A stretch of 64,000 nt of DNA. Origin: Paeniglutamicibacter sp. Y32M11 (GTDB taxonomy: Bacteria > Actinomycetota > Actinomycetes > Actinomycetales > Micrococcaceae). The stretch covers positions 3,038,001-3,102,000 of the forward strand of contig NZ_CP079107.1 of NCBI RefSeq assembly GCF_019285735.1. Direction: 5' to 3'. The translations under genes and the position numbers were made by a program. Positions within the stretch are counted from its first letter, which is position 1. Each line of letters begins with the position of its first letter. The notes beneath the pieces were generated by a model, which saw only the letters and a list, made by a program, of their open reading frames with translations, was not told the DNA's origin and searched no databases. Below are positions 17,156 to 24,891 of this stretch, piece by piece.

Positions 17156-18940
17156 TTAGTAGTTGTTGCGGTTGCCCGAGGCGGGTGAGGTCGCACGGCG
17201 CGGAGCGCGCCCACGACCTGCGCCACGGCCTGCACCGTTGGCTGCTTCAACCTTGGAGGCGCCTAGGGCGTCACCGATGGTGTTGTTGCTGCGCGGCGGG
17301 CGTGAGCTCGCTGCGCCACCCTGGCGCTGGCCCGAGTTGTTGCGAGCCGCGGCAGATCCGCGGTTTGCCGGATTGGTGCGACGAGCTACATCGCGGTCAT
17401 CCTGCTGCATATCGGCACGGCGGTCGGCACGGTTATCGGTGCGGCGGTCGCCGGCACGCGGAGCCGAGGCGCCACGGGTGTCGTTACGACGTTCGCTGCG
17501 GTAGCCGGGAGCCGCGTTGCCGCGACCCTCGCCACGGCGTTCGCCACCACGGTTTTCACTGCGGTTCTCGGTGCGGCGTTCGCCACCACGGTTTTCGGTG
17601 CGGCGTTCGCCACCACGACTTTCGTCGCGACTGCGCGGGGCCTCACCGGTTGAGCTCTTGGCGGTCCCACGACCGCCGCGGCGACGGCCACGGCCGCCTG
17701 CTGCGTCGGAGTCCGTCAGGGTTTCCTTACGAACGGTCGCGGTGCTGCGCAGCTGCGGAGCAACATAGGCAACCGGAGCGGCAACATCGCCCACAACGTC
17801 CATGACGACCTGTGAGTTCGGGGTGACCTTGACCATCGGAACCTTCAGGCCAGCGGCCTTGATCAAGGACTTCACGTCGCTCTGCTGATCCGGGGTGGCG
17901 ATGGTGACCACAATGCCATCCGAACCGGCGCGGGCGGTACGGCCCGAGCGGTGCAGGTAAGCCTTGTGCTCGGCCGGCGGATCAATGTGGACAACAAGCT
18001 CCACACCATCAACGTGTACGCCACGGGCTGCAACGTCGGTGGCTACCAATACGCGAGCGTCGCCTGCGGAGAAGGCCGCGAGGTTGCGGTCACGAGCGTT
18101 CTGGCTCAGGTTGCCGTGCAGATCAACGGTCGGGATGCCGCACTTGGTCAGCCAGACGGCCATCTTCTTGGCGTGGTGCTTGGTGCGCATGAACATGATG
18201 CGGCGGCCACTGCCGGAGGCCAGGGTGCGAACCAGTTCCTTCTTGTCGTCGTTGGACACCATGAACACGTGGTGTTCCATGGTGTTCACGGCGGCGGTCG
18301 GAGCGTCAACCGAGTGAACGGTCGGGTTGGACAGGTAGCGCTGAACCAGCTTGTCGACGCCGTTATCCAAGGTGGCGGAGAAGAGCATGTGCTGGATGCC
18401 GCGCGGTGCCTGATCCAGGATGCGCTTGACGACCGGCAGGAAGCCGAGGTCGGCCATGTGATCGGCCTCGTCGAGTACGGAAATTTCCACGCGGGAGAGG
18501 TCGGCGACGCGCTGCTTGAGCAGGTCCTCGAGGCGACCGGGGCAAGCGATGAGGATGTCAACGCCGGCGTTCAGGTCTTTTTCCTGACGCTGCTGCGAGA
18601 CGCCACCGAAGACGACGGCAACTCGAAGGTCAACGGCCCTGGCCAGCGGTTCCACAACCTTGGCGATCTGGGTGGCCAGTTCGCGGGTAGGTGCCATGAT
18701 CAATGCACGCGGGAAGCGTGCCTTGCGTGGCTTGGGGTTAGCAGCCAGGCGTGCAACCACCGGAAGGGAGAAAGCAAGGGTCTTGCCCGAGCCGGTCTGA
18801 CCGCGGCCGAGCACGTCGCCACCGTTAAGGGTGGTGGGAAGCGTTGCTTCCTGAATGGGGAATGCCGTTTCGATTCCCTGCGAGGCAAGAACATCGGCGA
18901 AAATTGCGGGCACACCAAGGGAAGTGAATGAAGGACTCAC
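17156..18940 (-). CDS. DEAD-box ATP-dependent RNA helicase with RGG-rich tail
   Basis: About 594 residues. Q motif region TAFPIQEATLP, Walker A RGQTGSGKT, PTRELATQI, DEAD in VLDEADHM, SAT in LFSATLD, and the second RecA domain with RTKHHAKKM, VATDVAARG and HRSGRTARAG. The last 170 residues are an unstructured, arginine- and glycine-rich tail with RGGERR/TENR repeats, which in this family binds RNA non-specifically and may aid cold growth or ribosome assembly. The frame extends to 19057, but GTG at 18940 starts the conserved domain and has GAAAG upstream. Confidence 0.93.
   Translation of the reverse strand: MSPSFTSLGVPAIFADVLASQGIETAFPIQEATLPTTLNGGDVLGRGQTGSGKTLAFSLPVVARLAANPKPRKARFPRALIMAPTRELATQIAKVVEPLARAVDLRVAVVFGGVSQQRQEKDLNAGVDILIACPGRLEDLLKQRVADLSRVEISVLDEADHMADLGFLPVVKRILDQAPRGIQHMLFSATLDNGVDKLVQRYLSNPTVHSVDAPTAAVNTMEHHVFMVSNDDKKELVRTLASGSGRRIMFMRTKHHAKKMAVWLTKCGIPTVDLHGNLSQNARDRNLAAFSAGDARVLVATDVAARGVHVDGVELVVHIDPPAEHKAYLHRSGRTARAGSDGIVVTIATPDQQSDVKSLIKAAGLKVPMVKVTPNSQVVMDVVGDVAAPVAYVAPQLRSTATVRKETLTDSDAAGGRGRRRGGRGTAKSSTGEAPRSRDESRGGERRTENRGGERRTENRSENRGGERRGEGRGNAAPGYRSERRNDTRGASAPRAGDRRTDNRADRRADMQQDDRDVARRTNPANRGSAAARNNSGQRQGGAASSRPPRSNNTIGDALGASKVEAANGAGRGAGRGRAPRRATSPASGNRNNY
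17535..17625 (-). repeat. Degenerate tandem repeats coding RGGERR-TENR
   Basis: The 18-base unit CGGCGTTCGCCACCACGG begins at 17535 and 17574, and its first 16 bases recur at 17601, in frame with the helicase gene. Unequal spacing (39 and 27 bases) reflects insertion of extra codons. It is a coding microrepeat likely to vary in copy number. Confidence 0.7.
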
Positions 18941-19187
18941 GTAATACTTTCTATCAAAGCTTCGCACGACGGTTTCGGCGCGCGTGGTCGCCGAAGAAAG
19001 AGAGAGCCAAGATGGCGCAAAGCGCACATCGACCGGCCGTAGTCGCTCCCAAGTCATCTCGGGGCACGCGGCGGGTCGGGAAATCTAATCAGTCGACGCA
19101 TAGACCTTCGGGCACAAGAATCGCACCTTACCGATCTACAAGTATCCAGCTTAGCAGTACCCCGCCCACCGCCCAACGAGAGTTCCG

Positions 19188-21338
19188 TTACCTTTTGGAC
19201 CCGAGCTTGCTGGGCCACCAAACTTTGTCACCGATGTCGTGCACCAGTGCGGGCACCAATAGCGACCTGACCACCAAGGTGTCGAGCAGGACGCCGAAGG
19301 CCACAATGAAGCCCAGCTGCAACAGGAACATGATGGGGATGATGCCCAACGCCGCAAACGTTGCGGCAAGGACCACTCCGGCGGAGGTGATCACCCCTCC
19401 GGTGACGGCGAGTCCGCGGAGCACACCGTTGCGCGTGCCGTGGATGAGCGACTCCTCGCGGACCCGTGTCATCAAGAAGATGTTGTAGTCAACGCCCAAC
19501 GCGACGAGGAATACAAAACCAAAGAGCGGAACCGACGGATCGGCGCCTGCAAAATCAAAAATGCCATTAAAGACCCAGGCCGAAACGCCCATCGCCGTCC
19601 CATACGACAGCACGGTGGTCGCCACCAGCAGTAGCGGGGCAAGAATTGAGCGCAGCAGCAGCATCAGGATGACCAGAATAGCCAGCAGGACCAGCGGGAT
19701 AATTTTCAGCAGATCGGCCTGCGCCGTGGTGGCCGTGTCGCTCAGTGTTGCCGTCGTTCCGCCGACCAGGGCTTCGGAGTCCTGCCCATGAGCAATGTCC
19801 CGGACGTTGAGCAACGTCGCCTTGGCCGCGTCGGAGTCCGCGGGATCATCCAGGGTGATGGAGAACAACACTCGACCTTCAACGACCTGTGGATCGCGGC
19901 CGGTCTGGGCCACCGCCGGCCCACCATCGGCAGCCTGGATATAGGCCGAAGCCACCCCATCGCTGGCTTCCAGCAACGGTAGCAGGTCAGTGGCAGCCGA
20001 CTCCTCCACCACCGCGAACAGCGGACTCCCGGTCCCACCGGGGAAATGCTCACCCAGGGCAACTTGACCGTCCCTGGAGTCGGTCTGTCCCAAGACAATT
20101 TCGCTCTGCGGAACACCGGATGCCTTGAGCTGAGTCAATCCCAAGGCGCCCGCCGCCAACACCAGTGCCGTCAGCACCCAAATGGGTCGCGGGTGACGAG
20201 CAACAAATGCGGCAATGCGTCCCCACAAGCCAGCCGGCAGTTCTTCGGGGGCCAACTCGGGTGTCGGCTTGGGCATAAATGGCCAGTAGGCGGCTCGTCC
20301 CAAGAGTGCCAGCACCGCTGGCAGGAAGGTCAGTGCGGCAATCACCGAGAGCACGATGCCGCTGGCCCCGATGGGGCCCAGTGCCTTGTTCGAGTTGAGG
20401 TCGGAGAAGAGTAGGCACAACAAGCCGACCGTCACGGTACCGCCGGATGCCAGAATCGGTTCCACCGAACGCTTCCACGCGGTCACCACGGCTTCCCAGC
20501 GATCCTGCCCCAGGGCCAGAGCCTCCTTGTGCCTGGCGACAAGCAACAGCGAATAGTCGGTCGCCGCACCAATAACGAGGATGGAAAGAATGCCTTGGCT
20601 CTGGCCGTCGAGCCGGATCCAGCCTTCCTTGGCCATAAAGTACATGGCCAGAACCGCGGCACAGAGCGCGGCCACGGCGGTGAAGAGCACCGTCAGCGGC
20701 AGCAGTACCGAGCGATACACCAGCAGAAGGATCACAAAGACTGCACCGAGTGCCACACCCAGCAATACCCCATCGATTCCACCAAAGGCTTCCACCAGAT
20801 CCGCACTAAATCCGGCCGGACCCGTGACATAGGTTCGGGTTCCGGCAGGTGCGCTGTCGGTGAGCTCGGTACGGAGGGTATCTACGGCGGCGTCAACCTC
20901 GACCTGACCATTCAACGGGAGAACCCATTCGGCGGCCAATCCGTCCTCGGAGAGGAAAGGTCCGGCCACGTCACCGTCAAGGTCGCCCGACTTTGATAGT
21001 GCCGTGCTCAGATCCTTGATGGTGGCTTCATCAAGTTTTGTCTCGCCCACCACGACCACCACAGCGGGAATGGCATCGGAGGTGCGGAACTTGCTTTGCC
21101 ATTCCAGGGCCTGTGTTGCCTCGGCACTGGCCGGGAGGAACGCGGCCTGGTCGTTAGTCTGCACGTCGCCGAGTTTCCCGAACGTCGGCCCACCCACGGC
21201 CGAGACCCCCAGCCAGAGCGCCACCAGGACCGCCGCCAGCAGGGCCCTGATCCATCTCATGCTCATGCGGGTCGTGGACCCGGGTTCCTTCTGGTGGTGC
21301 CCGACATGTTTGCCGGTGCCCTGGGACTGATCGATCAC
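19188..21338 (-). CDS. MMPL-family (RND) membrane exporter
   Basis: 716-residue transporter with two halves, each an external domain after TM1/TM7 plus a cluster of membrane segments (about 12 in total). Internal landmarks: PAGFSADLVEAFGGIDGVLLGVALGA start of first TM block, GAATDYSLLLVARHKE (the GXXXDY motif for proton relay) and its partner ALGVDYNIFLMTRVREE in the second half. Probably exports a lipid or hydrophobic compound using proton motive force. GTG at 21338 has GAGGAG six bases upstream. A marR gene is divergently transcribed, so it is likely the exporter controlled by that repressor. Confidence 0.88.
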   Translation of the reverse strand: MIDQSQGTGKHVGHHQKEPGSTTRMSMRWIRALLAAVLVALWLGVSAVGGPTFGKLGDVQTNDQAAFLPASAEATQALEWQSKFRTSDAIPAVVVVVGETKLDEATIKDLSTALSKSGDLDGDVAGPFLSEDGLAAEWVLPLNGQVEVDAAVDTLRTELTDSAPAGTRTYVTGPAGFSADLVEAFGGIDGVLLGVALGAVFVILLLVYRSVLLPLTVLFTAVAALCAAVLAMYFMAKEGWIRLDGQSQGILSILVIGAATDYSLLLVARHKEALALGQDRWEAVVTAWKRSVEPILASGGTVTVGLLCLLFSDLNSNKALGPIGASGIVLSVIAALTFLPAVLALLGRAAYWPFMPKPTPELAPEELPAGLWGRIAAFVARHPRPIWVLTALVLAAGALGLTQLKASGVPQSEIVLGQTDSRDGQVALGEHFPGGTGSPLFAVVEESAATDLLPLLEASDGVASAYIQAADGGPAVAQTGRDPQVVEGRVLFSITLDDPADSDAAKATLLNVRDIAHGQDSEALVGGTTATLSDTATTAQADLLKIIPLVLLAILVILMLLLRSILAPLLLVATTVLSYGTAMGVSAWVFNGIFDFAGADPSVPLFGFVFLVALGVDYNIFLMTRVREESLIHGTRNGVLRGLAVTGGVITSAGVVLAATFAALGIIPIMFLLQLGFIVAFGVLLDTLVVRSLLVPALVHDIGDKVWWPSKLGSKR

Positions 21339-21387
21339 GATTTTCTCCTCTTATGCTTCGGCCTGAGCCAGAATGCTTCGCAAGACG

Positions 21388-21430
21388 TTAACTTAGATAG
21401 TATTTCCACAATGGAACTAATTCAAGTTGA
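21388..21430. promoter_or_regulatory. Candidate MarR operator between exporter and marR
   Basis: Imperfect dyad centred on TTCCACAATGGAA (21404-21416); the outer arms contain AACTTAGATAGT and, inverted, AACTTGAATTAGT. The right arm AACTAATTCAAGTT is itself a pseudopalindrome. It overlaps the probable -35 region of marR and lies in the 109-base divergent spacer. Confidence 0.5.
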
Positions 21431-21435
21431 CCCAC

Positions 21436-21441
21436 TACACT
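21436..21441 (+). promoter_or_regulatory. -10 element for a leaderless marR transcript
   Basis: TACACT followed by six bases and the marR ATG at 21448; no ribosome site. Inferred leaderless promoter next to the dyad operator. Confidence 0.5.
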
Positions 21442-21447
21442 TGATGC

Positions 21448-21912
21448 ATGGATTCCACTGCTTCTTTCGCGCTCATCTTGCTGCTCCAGGAATTCGGCCA
21501 GGCTTCGGACCGGTATGTGGAAGCAACCGGTTCCCTCCACAAAACTCACCGCACCGAAATGAACGCACTAGCGCTGATCATGCGCCTCGAGCGCGCCGGC
21601 ACCCCACCGACACCCGGCGAAATTTCCCGCGCCCTGCAGCTCAGTTCTCCCGCCACCAGCGCCATGCTTGGCCGGCTCGAACGCCGGGGACATATCGAGC
21701 GACTGCAGATCGACAAGGACCGCCGAGTACAGCGCATTAAATTGACGCCCCAGGCGCTCGCCGACGGACGTGCCATGTTTGTTCCCCTGGCCGAATCCAT
21801 GCGGGAGGTCATCTCCCATTACAGTGCCGAAGAGGTGGAGCTCATTTCTCGTTTCATGGCTCAGGCCACCGCCGGCGTCGATCGGGCACGGAGTATGGGG
21901 CAGGGAGAATAA
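21448..21912 (+). CDS. MarR-family transcriptional regulator
   Basis: 154-residue dimeric winged-helix repressor. Helix-turn-helix with GEISRALQLSSPATSAMLGRLERRGHIERL, followed by the wing DKDRRVQRIKLTPQ, is standard MarR (D.RDRR...LT..G). N- and C-terminal helices form the dimer interface. Divergent from the MMPL exporter with a dyad in the shared spacer, so the simplest model is repression of the exporter and itself, relieved by a ligand. The ligand is not predictable. Confidence 0.9.
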   Translation: MDSTASFALILLLQEFGQASDRYVEATGSLHKTHRTEMNALALIMRLERAGTPPTPGEISRALQLSSPATSAMLGRLERRGHIERLQIDKDRRVQRIKLTPQALADGRAMFVPLAESMREVISHYSAEEVELISRFMAQATAGVDRARSMGQGE

Positions 21913-22070
21913 CCCCGTTGCGGATTTGCCCTCGCCCCATCGGCGAGCGCAGCTCCGCGGGCCCTGAGGTGGAAGGTTCACCATGGATCAAAAGGGAAAT
22001 GCCCACTAGGCTCGGAAGCACTACCCACCGTGCCATGTGCCGCCCACCAATGAGTGAGGATCGCCCCATC

Positions 22071-23588
22071 ATGACCGAACGCCCCCGCACGAACGCCACC
22101 TCGAACCTAGCCGCTCCATACAACACGGCCGAAGAACTCTACTTCCCGCCCGGTTTCAGCTTCGGTTCGGCCACCGCCGCATTCCAGATTGAGGGCGGCA
22201 GCCATGAGGACGGCCGCGAGGATTCGATCTGGGACACCTTCGCTCGGGTACCGGGAGCCGTCTTCGAGGGACATGACGGTTCAATTGCCGCCGACCACTA
22301 TCACCGGATGCCAGAGGATGTGGCACTCATGGCGGACCTGGGGCTCGACACCTACAGGTTCTCCACCTCCTGGGCGCGGATCAAGCCCGGGGACCGCGGA
22401 CTGAATCCACAGGGCATGGATTTCTACTCCCGCCTGGTTGATGAACTGCTGGAACACGGCATCGCCCCCTGGCTCACGCTTTATCACTGGGATCTGCCAC
22501 AGGCCTTGCAGGAACACGGCGGCTGGGCCAACCGCGACACCGCCTACCGATTTGCCGACTACGCCGTGGAAGTATTTGATCATCTGGGCGACCGCGTTAA
22601 GCAGTGGACAACACTCAACGAGCCCTGGTGCTCCTCCTTCCTCTCGTACGCCGCCGGTGAGCATGCCCCGGGCCACACCAACCCGGCCGAGGCTGTGGCC
22701 GCGGCACACCATCTGCTCTTGGGCCACGGGCTGGCCACCTCGGCCATGCGCGAAGCCGCCACCAAGGATCAGCAGCTGGGGATCACCCTGAACTTCACGG
22801 TCGCGGATCCTCACGATCCAACCAACGAGGCGGACATTGATGCCGCTCGGCGCATCGATGGCTCCTTCAACCGCGTGTTCCTGGACCCAATCTTCCGCGG
22901 TCAGTACCCCGCCGATGTTCTCCACGACATGGCAGCGGCAGGGCTCGAACAGCATATTCACGGCAACGACATGGAAATCATTGCCACCCCCATCGACATG
23001 CTCGGGGTTAATTACTACAACGGTGTGCAGGTCACCGGACCCCAGACTCCCCCGGTCCCGGAGTCGGCATTAACCTTCCCCTCCGAGCGTGGCCTGCTCC
23101 GCCGCTCCCCCGCGGTCGGCAGTGAACGGGTGCGGGACCGTTCTCGTTCACTGCCACAAACCGCCATGGGCTGGGAGGTACAACCCGAGGGCCTGGAACG
23201 ATTGCTTCTCCGCTTGCAGGAGCACTACACCGGTCCCGCGGGCATCCCGATGGTGATCACCGAGAATGGTGCCGCCTACAACGATCAGCCAGATGCCTCC
23301 GGTTTTGTTGATGACACCAAGGACCGCTTGGCCTTCATCGACGCGCACCTGCGCGCCACGCACCGCGCCATCTCCCGCGGGGCCGATGTCCGCGGGTATC
23401 TGCTCTGGTCATTATTGGATAACTTCGAGTGGGCCTTTGGCTACAGCAAACGCTTCGGCATCGTGCGAGTGGACTACAAGACGCAGGCGCGCATTCCCAA
23501 GGCATCGGCCCGCTGGTACGCGGACGTGGCCCGCTCCCACACCGTCCCCGCTATCTCCCCGGAGTCCATGGTTCGCCGAAACATATGA
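22071..23588 (+). CDS. Family 1 beta-glucosidase
   Basis: 505-residue cytoplasmic GH1 glycosidase hydrolysing beta-glucosides or related disaccharides by retaining chemistry. Starts with FSFGSATAAFQIEGG, acid/base glutamate in TLNEPWC, catalytic nucleophile glutamate in VITENGAAYND, and the closing LLDNFEWAFGY substrate-binding motif; the (beta/alpha)8 barrel is complete. Start: the frame extends to 21918, but ATG at 22071 has GAGGA ten bases upstream and leaves a normal N-terminus. No sugar transporter is adjacent, so substrate supply must be encoded elsewhere. Confidence 0.95.
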   Translation: MTERPRTNATSNLAAPYNTAEELYFPPGFSFGSATAAFQIEGGSHEDGREDSIWDTFARVPGAVFEGHDGSIAADHYHRMPEDVALMADLGLDTYRFSTSWARIKPGDRGLNPQGMDFYSRLVDELLEHGIAPWLTLYHWDLPQALQEHGGWANRDTAYRFADYAVEVFDHLGDRVKQWTTLNEPWCSSFLSYAAGEHAPGHTNPAEAVAAAHHLLLGHGLATSAMREAATKDQQLGITLNFTVADPHDPTNEADIDAARRIDGSFNRVFLDPIFRGQYPADVLHDMAAAGLEQHIHGNDMEIIATPIDMLGVNYYNGVQVTGPQTPPVPESALTFPSERGLLRRSPAVGSERVRDRSRSLPQTAMGWEVQPEGLERLLLRLQEHYTGPAGIPMVITENGAAYNDQPDASGFVDDTKDRLAFIDAHLRATHRAISRGADVRGYLLWSLLDNFEWAFGYSKRFGIVRVDYKTQARIPKASARWYADVARSHTVPAISPESMVRRNI

Positions 23589-23634
23589 CTCTGCGGTCCG
23601 TGACCACGATGAAAGGTGTCTGTCGGTGCTCATC

Positions 23635-23640
23635 TAAACT
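23635..23640 (+). promoter_or_regulatory. -10 element for a leaderless lysE-type transcript
   Basis: TAAACT, six bases, then GTG at 23647. No Shine-Dalgarno sequence precedes the GTG. Inferred. Confidence 0.45.
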
Positions 23641-23646
23641 GTTTGA

Positions 23647-24267
23647 GTGACACTTTCCTTATGGCTTTCGCTGCTCGGCGCCTCCACCTTGATCAGCTTC
23701 ACCCCCGGAGCCGGGGCGATCAACACCATGACCAACTCCATGAATTCGGGCTTCCGCCGTTCCCTGTGGGGCATCATGGGCCAACAGTCCGCGTTGTTGG
23801 TCCATGTGGTGATCGTTGCCGCGGGCGTGGGCCTCCTGGTCTCCCGCTCCGAGCTGGCCTTCACGGTCATCCGCTATGCGGGTGCCGGTTACCTGATCTA
23901 TCTGGGGATTCGGCTCATTCTTGCCAAGGCCACCGGATCTCAGGCGCTGGGTACGAGTGACCGCGAACCGGCCTTTTCGATGTTCCGGCGTGGATTCTGG
24001 GTCAACCTGCTCAATCCCAAGGCCATCGTCTTCTTCTTGGCCTTCACCCCGCAGTTCATCCGCCTTGATGCCCCACCGGTGCCGCAGTATCTGGTCTTCA
24101 TCGGAACCATTGTCGCTGTGGACATCATGGTCATGTGGTTCTTTTTTGCCGCCACCGCCAAGAGCTTTTCGCGCTTCACCGCCACCGAACGCGGGCAACG
24201 AATCCTGAACCTGTCCTTCGGCACACTGTTCATCTTTGTTGCCGCACTGCTGGTCTTCATCCACTGA
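23647..24267 (+). CDS. LysE/RhtB-family amino-acid exporter
   Basis: 206 residues, about six membrane segments. The signature FTPGAGAINTMTNSMNSGFRRSLWGIMGQQ near the N-terminus and the FWVNLLNPKAIVFFLAFTPQF segment are typical of LysE translocators, which export amino acids or analogues. Start GTG at 23647 supported by a TANNNT promoter element six bases upstream. Monocistronic; no neighbouring LysG-type regulator, so the exported amino acid is unknown. Confidence 0.9.
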   Translation: MTLSLWLSLLGASTLISFTPGAGAINTMTNSMNSGFRRSLWGIMGQQSALLVHVVIVAAGVGLLVSRSELAFTVIRYAGAGYLIYLGIRLILAKATGSQALGTSDREPAFSMFRRGFWVNLLNPKAIVFFLAFTPQFIRLDAPPVPQYLVFIGTIVAVDIMVMWFFFAATAKSFSRFTATERGQRILNLSFGTLFIFVAALLVFIH

Positions 24268-24272
24268 CCCGC

Positions 24273-24289
24273 CACAACTCGGTGTTGTG
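24273..24289 (+). terminator. Small hairpin after the LysE gene
   Basis: CACAAC (24273-24278) and GTTGTG (24284-24289) around TCGGT. Short, no T-run; weak candidate. Confidence 0.25.
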
Positions 24290-24369
24290 AGGCCCATGGC
24301 CGAAGGCCACAATCCGATAACCATCCATGCCCGTCGTGTTTATGCCTGTCACTAGGGGCGTAAGAGCCC

Positions 24370-24375
24370 TAGACT
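24370..24375 (+). promoter_or_regulatory. -10 element for a leaderless phosphatase transcript
   Basis: TAGACT, six bases, then ATG at 24382; no ribosome site. Confidence 0.5.
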
Positions 24376-24381
24376 AAAACC

Positions 24382-24891
24382 ATGTTCCGGATAATGACAG
24401 TGTGCACGGGCAACATCTGCCGATCCCCCATGGCCGAGTACATGATTCGCACAGCCCTCGACGATGCGGGAATCACCGACGTCTCGGTCGAATCCGCCGG
24501 CATCAGCGACGGCGAGGCGGGGCAACCCATCGACCCACGGGCCGCCGCGATTCTGCAGTCCCACGGTATTAATGCCGAGCAGCACCGGGCCAGCGTTCTG
24601 GATGAGGAAACCATCTCCGGGGTGGATCTGTTGCTGGCCATGGACCAGGATCACTTCAACGCGCTGGGCAAGCTGCTGCCCACCGATGCCACCGCCCCAC
24701 ACCCCCAACTACGCATGATGCGTTCCTTCGATTCCAGCCTCGCCAGCGCCCCGGTGGAAGGCCAAAGCATCTATGACCCGTGGTTCGGCGATTCGGCCGA
24801 CTTCCGCCTGTGCTGGCAAATGATCAATGCTGCCCTACCGGGAGTGCTCGACTACGTGCGCGCCCACATCATGCCCCAACGTGGCAACTAG
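24382..24891 (+). CDS. Low-molecular-weight protein-tyrosine phosphatase
   Basis: 169 residues. The P-loop VCTGNICRSP (C-X5-R-S) near residue 8 and the general-acid loop DPWF near residue 133 give the complete LMW-PTP active site; arsenate-reductase family relatives lack this DP loop. It would dephosphorylate tyrosine in cytoplasmic proteins. Its end overlaps the following kinase/PabB gene by 11 bases or more, so the two are translationally coupled. Confidence 0.92.
   Translation: MFRIMTVCTGNICRSPMAEYMIRTALDDAGITDVSVESAGISDGEAGQPIDPRAAAILQSHGINAEQHRASVLDEETISGVDLLLAMDQDHFNALGKLLPTDATAPHPQLRMMRSFDSSLASAPVEGQSIYDPWFGDSADFRLCWQMINAALPGVLDYVRAHIMPQRGN

Noticed and set aside
17535-17625. CRISPR-like repeats
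   Set aside because: The repeats are in frame with the helicase, unequally spaced and have no spacers of constant length.
22021-22070. Upstream ATGs of the beta-glucosidase (21918, 22050)
   Set aside because: No ribosome sites; the extension has no GH1 character, whereas GAGGA precedes ATG 22071.
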